NCBI GenBank assembly: GCA_013178095.1
Contig: JABLXK010000018.1
Span: forward strand, 1-59,362
Source of the DNA: Anaerolineae bacterium
GTDB lineage: Bacteria; Chloroflexota; Anaerolineae; Anaerolineales; Anaerolineaceae
DNA length: 59,362 bases
Direction: 5' to 3'
Part shown: positions 52,187 to 59,362 of the stretch, piece after piece
Position numbering within the stretch: position 1 is the stretch's first letter
Layout of the letters: the number at the start of each line of letters is the position of its first letter
Notes under the pieces: generated by a model
Told to the model about the DNA's origin: nothing
Seen by the model: the letters and a program-made list of their open reading frames with translations, nothing else
Database searches by the model: none
Translations under genes and position numbers: made by a program

Positions 52187-55100
52187 ATGAACTCTGTTTT
52201 GCCGGAGAAATCTTACGCACGTATTCATTCCATCCTTGACATCCCAAATTTGATTGAAGTACAAAAGGAATCCTTTCAGAGGTTGAAAACGGTCGGTTTA
52301 GCCGACTTGTTCACAGAAATCTCTCCCATCGAATCCTACAACAAAGGCATCAAACTCTACTTTCCCAGCAATTCTTCAGAAGTAAAAGATTTCGATCTGA
52401 AGTTTTGGTTTGATGAACCTAAAAATTCAATCGAAGAATGCCTGGAACGTGATCTCACCTATGCCTCTCCTTTATATGTATCGGTTCTCCTCGCTGGTCC
52501 CGAAGTACCAGAACCGATCAAGCAGGACATCTTCCTGGGGGATTTCCCGGAGATGACCGATAAAGGCACTTTCATTATCAATGGTACCGAGCGCGTGGTG
52601 GTCTCCCAGTTGATCCGTTCGCCCGGTGTTTATTTCGACGCCCCGGTGAACCGAGCGACCGGCCGCAAATTGGCTACTGCCAAGCTGATCCCCGACCGCG
52701 GCGCCTGGATGGAATTCGAGACTCGCAAGAACGATTACCTGATTCTCAAATTCAATCGCAAGCGCTCCGTACCGATCACGATCTTCCTGCGCGCGCTATG
52801 CGCTGTGCAGGATGGCTTGGGCGACTCGCCTTTGAAAACCGGAACCGATGAAGAACTGGTCGAGTTCTTCAAGGATATTGACAAGGATACAGATCGCCTC
52901 TACATTGCCAACACCATCCGCCAGGAACCCGAGTGGGATCTTTCCGACGGCCGCACCATCGCCGAAGCCGCCTTGCTGGAATTTTTCCGCAAGATGCGCC
53001 CGGGTGATCCCGCCACGCTCGATAACGCGCGGGAATTCCTGGAACAGCAATTATTCGACCAGCGCCATTACGACCTCGAACGGGTGGGCCGGTATAAACT
53101 GAATCAGAAGCTGGATTTATCCGCTCGCATTCCGGTTTCGCACCGCACCATTACCAAGTGGGATATTGTCTACCTGGTTCGCCGCATGATCATGATCAAT
53201 AACGAACTGGAAGAAAAGGATGATATCGACCATCTCGGCAACCGCCGTGTCAAAACCGTGGGCGAACTCATCCAGAACAAGCTGCGCATCGGTATGCGCC
53301 GCATGGAACGCGTGATCAAAGAGCGTATGTCCATCCGTGAGCAGGACCAGGTTTCCCCCGTCAGCTTGATCAACATCCGCCCCATGATCGCGGCCTTACG
53401 CGAGTTCTTCGGTTCCAGCCAGCTTTCCCAATTCATGGACCAAACCAACCCGCTGGCTGAACTGCGCCATAAACGCACCCTGTCCGCGTTGGGCCCTGGC
53501 GGTCTGCGCCGCGATCGTGCTGGCTTTGACGTTCGCGATGTGCACAACTCGCATTACGGCCGCATTTGCCCGATCGAAACACCTGAAGGCCCGAACATCG
53601 GTTTGATCGGCCGCCTGGCTTCATTCGCCAAAGTGAATGAGTACGGTTTCATCGAAACGCCTTACCGCAAGGTCTACAATTCGCTCCCCTTGAAAGACAA
53701 ACGTCTGGAGGGGCGCACCATCCGCGAGGATATTGCCAACAGTAGCGGTGAGGTATTGGCCAAACAAGGCGACCGAATCACTTCTGAAATGATCGCAGCT
53801 TTAAAAAAGAACGAGGTCAAAGAAGTTCCCGTTGTGCCTTTCGTCTCTGACGAGATTGAATATCTGTCAGCCGATGCGGAAGATAAATTCAATATTGCTC
53901 AAGCTAATACACCTTTGAACGAAAAGCAGGAATTTACCAGCAGCCGCATTTCCTCCCGCTTCCATTCCGACTTCATTATGAGTCGGCCGGAGCGTATCGA
54001 TTTCATGGATGTCGCACCTCATCAAATCGTCGGAATCAGCGCATCCCTGATTCCATTCCTGGAACATGACGATGCCAACCGCGCGTTGATGGGCTCGAAC
54101 ATGCAGGCGCAAGCCGTACCGTTGATCTCTCCTGATCTCCCGCTGGTTTCCACCGGGATGGAGCGCTATGCTGCTATGGATTCCGGCCAGGTGGTCATCG
54201 CCGAGGGCGAGGGGGAAGTCCTCTCGGTAAACGGAAAGCAGATCACAGTCCGCATGGCGGATGGCAATATAAAGACGTATAACCTAAGGAAATACCAACG
54301 CTCCAATCAGAGCACCTGTATCGACCAGCGTCCGATCGTGATCAAAGGGCAGCGTATTCATCCCGGCGATGTGATCGCGGATTCTTCTTCAACTGTCGAC
54401 GGCGATCTGGCTTTGGGCCAAAATGTCACCATCGCTTTCCTCTCCTGGGAAGGCGGCAACTTTGAAGACGCCATCTTGATTTCCGAACGCCTGGTTGAGG
54501 AAGATCGCTTTACTTCGGTTCATATCGAGAAATATGAAGTCGAAGCCCGCGATACTAAACTGGGCCCTGAAGAGATCACGCGCGATATTCCCAATGTCGG
54601 CGACGACGCCATTAAAGATCTTGATGAAGATGGTATTGTGCGCTTGGGTGCTGAAGTCGGCCCCAACGATATCCTGGTCGGGAAGATCACACCGAAAGGT
54701 GAAAAAGAATTGACCCCTGAAGAGCGCCTGTTGCGGGCGATCTTCGGTGAGAAATCCCGCGATGTTAAAGATACTTCGCTGCGCATGCCGCACGGCGAAC
54801 GCGGTAAAGTAGTTGAAGTGAAGATTTTCACGCGCGAAGAAAACACCGACCTTTCAGCCGGTGTCGAAAAGATGGTACGCGTTTCAGTGGCGCAATTGCG
54901 CAAGTTGACTGCCGGCGACAAGATGGCTGGCCGCCATGGCAACAAGGGCGTTGTATCCCGCGTTGTCCCGGTTGAAGATATGCCGATGTTGGAAGATGGT
55001 ACCCCGGTCGATATCATTCTTAATCCGTTGGGTGTTCCGGGTCGTATGAATATCGGTCAGGTATTGGAAACCCATCTGGGATGGGCTGCCTCGCGCCTCG

Positions 55101-56107
55101 GCTTCCGTGCGATCACGCCGGTATTCGATGGCGCTAACGAGAAAGAAATTGAAGCTGAACTCGGCCGCGCTTGGCTGATTGATACTGCCTGGAAAGAAAT
55201 CGGTGAGAAAGCCTGGAATTGGGTGCGCGAGCAAGGCTACCAGCCGGACATGATCAAGGATGACGAAGAAGTCCGCTTGATGTATCTGGAGAATTGGCTG
55301 GGCGAAAAAGGCTATGACGTTTTTAATTTCAAGACCGACATCAATTATGCCCGCCGCGCAACGTTGACCGAATGGCTGCGAGAGCGTGGTTATGAACCCG
55401 AAGGCTGCCTCTCTTTTGATAGCATTGCCCCGGGCGATTCCGAAATCGAGCAGCGTGATTTGCGCGCGATCGACATTTGCCTGCGCATCTGGCTTGAGAA
55501 GAACGGCCAGAATGTCAGCCGTGTAAAGGATGAGAATATCCGGGAACGCGCGGAAGCTTACATGGCCGAAACGCAAAACCCCATGCCAATCCTGGGTAAA
55601 CAGATCCTCCGGGATGGAAAAACCGGGATGCCCTTCAACCAATCGGTTACAGTAGGAATTATGACCATCCTCAAACTGCATCACTTGGTTGAGGATAAAG
55701 TCCACGCCCGTTCCACTGGCCCATACAGCCTGGTTACCCAGCAGCCTTTGGGCGGTAAGGCGCAATTCGGTGGACAACGCTTTGGAGAAATGGAAGTGTG
55801 GGCGCTCGAAGCCTATGGCGCTGCTTACACCCTGCAGGAAATGCTCACGGTTAAATCGGACGATGTGCAAGGACGTGTTTCTTCCTACGAAGCGATCGTA
55901 AAAGGCGAGCAGATCGAAGAACCCAGCTTGCCGGCATCGTTCCGCGTGCTGGTGAAAGAATTGCAGAGCCTTGGGCTGGCAGTTGAAGCCGAGATGGATA
56001 CTGGAGATGTGATCAAGTTCGGTAAGGATGAAGAGAAGGTAAAACCGCCAAAATTGGCAACCGGTTTATTGGGACTCGGAGAGAGTATCGAAGATTTATT
56101 GTCCTGA
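52187..56107 (+). CDS. rpoB: RNA polymerase subunit beta
   Basis: 1306 residues. The rifampicin region is intact and conventional ([33 protein letters not shown]). Other universal blocks present are [39 protein letters not shown] and [47 protein letters not shown]. Between TPVFDGA (about residue 980) and the GK-DG(K)TG segment (about 1137) there is an insertion of some 120-130 residues compared with common bacterial beta subunits. It contains four W(L/V)-E--GY-like helix repeats. No rpoC follows; the next gene is rpsL. Confidence 0.97.
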   Translation: MNSVLPEKSYARIHSILDIPNLIEVQKESFQRLKTVGLADLFTEISPIESYNKGIKLYFPSNSSEVKDFDLKFWFDEPKNSIEECLERDLTYASPLYVSVLLAGPEVPEPIKQDIFLGDFPEMTDKGTFIINGTERVVVSQLIRSPGVYFDAPVNRATGRKLATAKLIPDRGAWMEFETRKNDYLILKFNRKRSVPITIFLRALCAVQDGLGDSPLKTGTDEELVEFFKDIDKDTDRLYIANTIRQEPEWDLSDGRTIAEAALLEFFRKMRPGDPATLDNAREFLEQQLFDQRHYDLERVGRYKLNQKLDLSARIPVSHRTITKWDIVYLVRRMIMINNELEEKDDIDHLGNRRVKTVGELIQNKLRIGMRRMERVIKERMSIREQDQVSPVSLINIRPMIAALREFFGSSQLSQFMDQTNPLAELRHKRTLSALGPGGLRRDRAGFDVRDVHNSHYGRICPIETPEGPNIGLIGRLASFAKVNEYGFIETPYRKVYNSLPLKDKRLEGRTIREDIANSSGEVLAKQGDRITSEMIAALKKNEVKEVPVVPFVSDEIEYLSADAEDKFNIAQANTPLNEKQEFTSSRISSRFHSDFIMSRPERIDFMDVAPHQIVGISASLIPFLEHDDANRALMGSNMQAQAVPLISPDLPLVSTGMERYAAMDSGQVVIAEGEGEVLSVNGKQITVRMADGNIKTYNLRKYQRSNQSTCIDQRPIVIKGQRIHPGDVIADSSSTVDGDLALGQNVTIAFLSWEGGNFEDAILISERLVEEDRFTSVHIEKYEVEARDTKLGPEEITRDIPNVGDDAIKDLDEDGIVRLGAEVGPNDILVGKITPKGEKELTPEERLLRAIFGEKSRDVKDTSLRMPHGERGKVVEVKIFTREENTDLSAGVEKMVRVSVAQLRKLTAGDKMAGRHGNKGVVSRVVPVEDMPMLEDGTPVDIILNPLGVPGRMNIGQVLETHLGWAASRLGFRAITPVFDGANEKEIEAELGRAWLIDTAWKEIGEKAWNWVREQGYQPDMIKDDEEVRLMYLENWLGEKGYDVFNFKTDINYARRATLTEWLRERGYEPEGCLSFDSIAPGDSEIEQRDLRAIDICLRIWLEKNGQNVSRVKDENIRERAEAYMAETQNPMPILGKQILRDGKTGMPFNQSVTVGIMTILKLHHLVEDKVHARSTGPYSLVTQQPLGGKAQFGGQRFGEMEVWALEAYGAAYTLQEMLTVKSDDVQGRVSSYEAIVKGEQIEEPSLPASFRVLVKELQSLGLAVEAEMDTGDVIKFGKDEEKVKPPKLATGLLGLGESIEDLLS

Positions 56108-56109
56108 AG

Positions 56110-56138
56110 TTGACGATAAATTCTGTCTATGATATACT
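56110..56138 (+). promoter_or_regulatory. promoter of the str operon (rpsL)
   Basis: TTGACG (56110-56115) and TATACT (56133-56138), 17 bases apart, beginning three bases after the rpoB stop. This gives rpsL-rpsG-fusA-tuf a start independent of rpoB. Confidence 0.83.
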
Positions 56139-56187
56139 CGAATTTCGTGTTTTGAACTAAGTATTTATAATTTTTGGAGGCTGAAAG

Positions 56188-56604
56188 GTGCCCACTATCA
56201 ATCAACTGATTCGAAAAGGTCGTACAAGTAAAAAAGTAAAAAGCAAAGCGCCTGCCTTGCTTTATACCTTCAATACCAACAAACAGCGTCGTGTTCGCCA
56301 ACCCAAAGGCGCCCCGCAGAAACGCGGTGTGTGCACGGTTGTTAGGACCATGACGCCCAAGAAGCCGAATTCCGCTTTGCGGAAGATCGCTCGTGTTCGT
56401 CTGACCAACCTGATCGAAGTGACTGCGTATATCCCTGGTGAAGGGCATCAATTGCAGGAGCACTCAGTTGTAATGGTTCGCGGCGGCCGTGTCAAAGATT
56501 TGCCCGGCGTTCGCTATCATATTGTGCGCGGCACGCTGGATACCACCGGTGTGGCTGACAGAAATACAAGCCGATCCAAATACGGCTCGAAGATGCCGAA
56601 ATAG
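56188..56604 (+). CDS. rpsL: 30S ribosomal protein S12
   Basis: 138 residues starting with GTG at 56188 (TTGGAGGCTGAAAG upstream). Family motifs: [25 protein letters not shown] with the [11 protein letters not shown] segment, and [17 protein letters not shown]. The lysine and proline of the streptomycin-binding loops have the ordinary residues. First gene of the str operon here. Confidence 0.98.
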   Translation: MPTINQLIRKGRTSKKVKSKAPALLYTFNTNKQRRVRQPKGAPQKRGVCTVVRTMTPKKPNSALRKIARVRLTNLIEVTAYIPGEGHQLQEHSVVMVRGGRVKDLPGVRYHIVRGTLDTTGVADRNTSRSKYGSKMPK

Positions 56605-56634
56605 GCAATTTGAAGATTGAGATGGAGTTTGTAA

Positions 56635-57102
56635 ATGCGTAGGACAAAACCCGAAAAGAGAGTTATCGAACCTGATATTCGATACGGCAATACCAATGTC
56701 CAGGTATTGATCAATCATGTTTTGATCAAAGGCAAGAAAAGCACGGCAACCCGTGTGGTCTATGATGCCTTGGACATCGTTGAAGAAAAAACGCAGAAAA
56801 ATCCCGCCGAAGTATTGGAAACCGCGTTTAAAAACGTTGGTCCGGTAATGGAAGTCCGCCCGCGGCGTGTTGGCGGCGCAACCTACCAGGTTCCCATGGA
56901 AGTGGAACCTGAGCGCAAACTGACCTTGGCTATACGTTGGATTCTGGGCGCCAGCCGTGCTCGCACCGGGAAATCCTTTGCAGAAAAATTGTCGGCCGAG
57001 ATCTTGGAAGCTGCTAATAATCAGGGTGCTGCAATCAAGAAGAAAGAAGAAACGCATAAAATGGCGGAAGCCAACCGCGCCTTCTCTCATTTTAGGTTTT
57101 AG
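56635..57102 (+). CDS. rpsG: 30S ribosomal protein S7
   Basis: 155 residues. Family parts are PEKRVIEPDIRYGN, LINHVLIKGKKSTATRVVYDAL, VRPRRVGGATYQVPMEV and MAEANRAFSHFRF. Binds the 3' major domain of 16S rRNA. Thirty bases after rpsL, with GGAG upstream. Confidence 0.98.
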   Translation: MRRTKPEKRVIEPDIRYGNTNVQVLINHVLIKGKKSTATRVVYDALDIVEEKTQKNPAEVLETAFKNVGPVMEVRPRRVGGATYQVPMEVEPERKLTLAIRWILGASRARTGKSFAEKLSAEILEAANNQGAAIKKKEETHKMAEANRAFSHFRF

Positions 57103-57142
57103 TCCATTAACAGTTGACGTTCAGTAGTGTAAGGTGCCGGGT

Positions 57143-59209
57143 ATGACGCTAGAATATCCTTTTGAAAGAGTGCGAAATATCGGGATTATCGCTCATATTG
57201 ATGCCGGTAAAACCACCACTACTGAACGTATTTTATTTTATACCGGCAAGACGTATAAAATGGGCTCTGTCGATGATGGGACAACTGTTACCGATTGGAT
57301 GGAGCAAGAGCGGGAAAGGGGGATCACCATTGTTTCCGCTGCAATCACTACCGAGTGGAAAGATTATAAGATCAACCTGATCGATACGCCCGGGCACATC
57401 GATTTCACGGCTGAAGTTCAACGCTCCCTGCGGGTTTTGGATGGCGGCATTGTTGTTTTTGACGGCGTCCAGGGCGTTGAACCGCAAAGCGAGACGGTTT
57501 GGCGTCAGGCTGACCGCTACAAAGTACCCCGTATCTGTTTTATCAACAAACTAGACCGGCTGGGAGCTTCTAATAATTACTCGATCAAGACAATCCGCGA
57601 GAAATTGGGCGCTAATCCTCTGCAAATGCAGCTCCAAATAGGTTTTGAATCCGAATTTACCGGCGTGGTCGATTTGTTGACTATGAAAGCCATTTACTGG
57701 AAAGACGAGTTGGGTTCAGAACCAGTGGTTGAAGAAATCCCGGCAGATCTTATGGATATTGCCGAATTCAAGCGCGCCGAGTTGGTAGAAAAAGTAGCTG
57801 AATTGGACGACGAGCTTTTAGAGAAATATCTAGAAAGCAAGCCTATTCGCATTGAAGAGCTGAAAAAGGCCATTCGTAAAGCTGTGATAGAAAACAAAGC
57901 CACGCCAGTTTTTTGCGGTTCATCTCTGAAAAATAAAGGTGTTCAACCATTATTGGATGCCGTGATTGATTATCTGCCTTCGCCTATTGAAGTTCCGGCG
58001 GTGAAGGGCACTGATCCGAAGAGCGGAGAGGAATTGGTGCGCAATACCTCTCTGGATGAACCATTGTGCGCCTTGATTTTCAAAATTGTGACGGATCCCT
58101 ACGCCGGGCGCATGGCTTATTTCCGTGTATATTCCGGAAAGTTGGTCCAGGGTGTGATGGCCTATAACTCGTCCAACGAGAAAAAAGAACGGGTTGGCCG
58201 GTTGATCCGTGTTTATGCCGACCATCGTGAGGATATTTCCGAGATTGGCGCTGGCGACATCGGCGCTGTGTTGGGTTTGAAGAATGCCATTACTGGCGAC
58301 ACAATCTGTGATGCGCATAATCCGATTGTCCTGGAAAGAATTTCTTTCCCCGAACCGGTGATTTTTGTGGCCATCGAACCTAAAACTCTGGCTGACCAGG
58401 ATAAATTGGGCAATGCCTTGCAGAAATTATCGGAAGAAGATCCCACATTTAAGGTGCGGGTGGATGAAAATACCGGACAAACCCTCATTTCCGGCATGGG
58501 TGAACTTCACCTGGAAATCCTGGTTGATCGCATGATGCGCGAGTTCAATGTTGAGGCCAACGTTGGAAAACCAAGGGTTTCGTTCCGTGAAACTATCACC
58601 AAGTCTGTTCCTAAGGTTGATTATAAATATGCCAAGCAAACCGGCGGTCATGGTCAATATGGGCATGTGGTTTTCTCGCTTGAACCGTTAGGGCAGGGCA
58701 GCGGCATTCAGTTTGTAAATAAGATTACCAAAGGTTCGGTGCCTTCCGAATATTTTAAGGCCGTTGAGAACGGCGTCATGGAAGCAGCAGAGTCGGGCGT
58801 AATGGCCGGTTATCCGGTGACGGATGTTCTGGTTACTTTTTACGATGGCTCGTATCATGAAGTCGATTCAAGCGAAATGGCATTCAAAATGGCTGCAATC
58901 TTCGCTTTTCGGGAAGGTGTGGAAAAAGCGGCTCCGGTGCTTTTGCAGCCGATTATGAAAGTTGAAGTTGTCATCCCCGAGGAATATCTGGGCGATGTGT
59001 TGGGGCAATTGAATTCCCGTCGAGCTGAAATAGCCGGAATGGAACCTAAACCTGGTAAAGCTCAGGCAGTAACGGCGAATGTGCCGCTGGCGCAAATGTT
59101 TGGTTACGCAACTGACCTGCGCTCAGCAACTCAGGGACGCGGCGTATTTTCGATGGAGTTCTCGCACTATGCTCCTGCGCCTGATGATTTAAAAGAAAAG
59201 TATATATAA
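57143..59209 (+). CDS. fusA: elongation factor G
   Basis: 688 residues from the ATG at 57143. GTPase motifs: [15 protein letters not shown] (G1), RGITIVSA (G2 region), [21 protein letters not shown] (G3) and INKLDRLGA (G4). Domain IV/V motifs include HGQYGHV and [12 protein letters not shown]. The open frame also offers a GTG nine bases earlier; AAGGTG is better spaced to the ATG. Third gene of the str operon. Confidence 0.97.
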   Translation: MTLEYPFERVRNIGIIAHIDAGKTTTTERILFYTGKTYKMGSVDDGTTVTDWMEQERERGITIVSAAITTEWKDYKINLIDTPGHIDFTAEVQRSLRVLDGGIVVFDGVQGVEPQSETVWRQADRYKVPRICFINKLDRLGASNNYSIKTIREKLGANPLQMQLQIGFESEFTGVVDLLTMKAIYWKDELGSEPVVEEIPADLMDIAEFKRAELVEKVAELDDELLEKYLESKPIRIEELKKAIRKAVIENKATPVFCGSSLKNKGVQPLLDAVIDYLPSPIEVPAVKGTDPKSGEELVRNTSLDEPLCALIFKIVTDPYAGRMAYFRVYSGKLVQGVMAYNSSNEKKERVGRLIRVYADHREDISEIGAGDIGAVLGLKNAITGDTICDAHNPIVLERISFPEPVIFVAIEPKTLADQDKLGNALQKLSEEDPTFKVRVDENTGQTLISGMGELHLEILVDRMMREFNVEANVGKPRVSFRETITKSVPKVDYKYAKQTGGHGQYGHVVFSLEPLGQGSGIQFVNKITKGSVPSEYFKAVENGVMEAAESGVMAGYPVTDVLVTFYDGSYHEVDSSEMAFKMAAIFAFREGVEKAAPVLLQPIMKVEVVIPEEYLGDVLGQLNSRRAEIAGMEPKPGKAQAVTANVPLAQMFGYATDLRSATQGRGVFSMEFSHYAPAPDDLKEKYI

Positions 59210-59236
59210 AAGTGTTATTATAAGGAGATTAATATT

Positions 59237-59362
59237 ATGGCAAAGGAAACATACGATCGAACCAAGCCCCATATGAACGTGGGAACCATGGGCCACATTG
59301 ACCACGGCAAGACCACGCTCACTGCGGCTATCACCAAATACAACGGCCTGCGCGGCATGGCT
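59237..59362 (+). CDS. tuf: elongation factor Tu (3' partial, cut by window edge)
   Basis: The first 42 codons are visible: [20 protein letters not shown], then [15 protein letters not shown], the G1 loop. AAGGAGAT stands 8 bases before the ATG. The frame is open to the window end. Confidence 0.97.
   Translation, partial: MAKETYDRTKPHMNVGTMGHIDHGKTTLTAAITKYNGLRGMA

Noticed and set aside
54884..55870. Minus-strand open frame of 328 codons inside rpoB
   Set aside because: Shadow of a universal gene.

Overview
The window looks like a chromosomal stretch from a Chloroflexota bacterium, most likely class Anaerolineae. This is inferred from the protein style (dnaX-ybaB-recR, ClpC, a dolichyl-P-mannose-mannosyltransferase-type protein fused to NHL repeats, galactitol-type PTS loci, a valS T-box) and is not proven by any marker search. 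No phage, insertion sequence, integrase or CRISPR array was seen. Typical sigma70-type promoters (TTGACA-17-TATAAT class) and strong intrinsic terminators are readable in many places.

Region by region. 1-2427: dnaX (5' end cut off by the window), ybaB/ebfC and recR, the usual recombination-repair operon. 2428-3146: no gene, but a tandem array of hairpin repeats. 3147-8034: a HerA/DUF87-type ATPase and, divergent from it, a large one-pass membrane protein with a PP2C-like front and a propeller-like back. 8015-14662 (minus strand): a run containing what looks like a dismantled PolX. The N-terminal helix-hairpin-helix module stands alone (14207-14662). Two tandem paralogs (9437-10723 and 8015-9334) carry a catalytically ruined polymerase palm plus an intact-looking PHP phosphoesterase. 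Between them lie a DUF318-type permease, its TIGR03943 partner and a TolB-like propeller. 14712-24693: an alanine-racemase-fold enzyme, an M50 protease, a selenocysteine tRNA with its own promoter, a NifX-like protein, a DUF364 protein, PAP2, a CDF metal exporter and several small membrane and flavin-type proteins. 24776-28849: valS behind a complete T-box leader, and an unusual fusion of a peptidase-S51-like domain with the C-terminal tail of cysteinyl-tRNA synthetase. 28909-31748: a solute-binding lipoprotein, rnhA, a GNAT acetyltransferase, tRNA-Cys and tRNA-Gly.

31886-43493 holds two convergent sugar-PTS loci. The plus-strand locus is DeoR regulator, IIB, IIC, a small unknown protein and a class II aldolase/epimerase; it has no IIA. 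The minus-strand locus is DeoR regulator, IIC, alcohol dehydrogenase, SDR, M42 hydrolase, BtpA/SgcQ, an SgcE-like epimerase, IIA and IIB. The minus locus contains a counterpart of every gene of the uncharacterised E. coli sgc cluster (sgcXBCQAER) plus two dehydrogenases. The two loci probably share the single IIA, and both have a strong hairpin just after the IIC gene, which should uncouple transporter and enzyme expression.

43607-51981: lytic transglycosylase, low-molecular-weight phosphatase, gmd, clpC and the large PMT-NHL protein. 52099-59362: rpoB with its promoter, then the str operon rpsL-rpsG-fusA-tuf (cut at the right edge) with its own promoter. rpoC is not between rpoB and rpsL, and RpoB carries a roughly 120-residue repeat-containing insertion near its C-terminal part.

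The observations most worth following up are the split, palm-dead PolX set, the S51/CysRS-tail fusion, the sgc-type PTS locus, the RpoB insertion with absent rpoC, and the hairpin array after recR.
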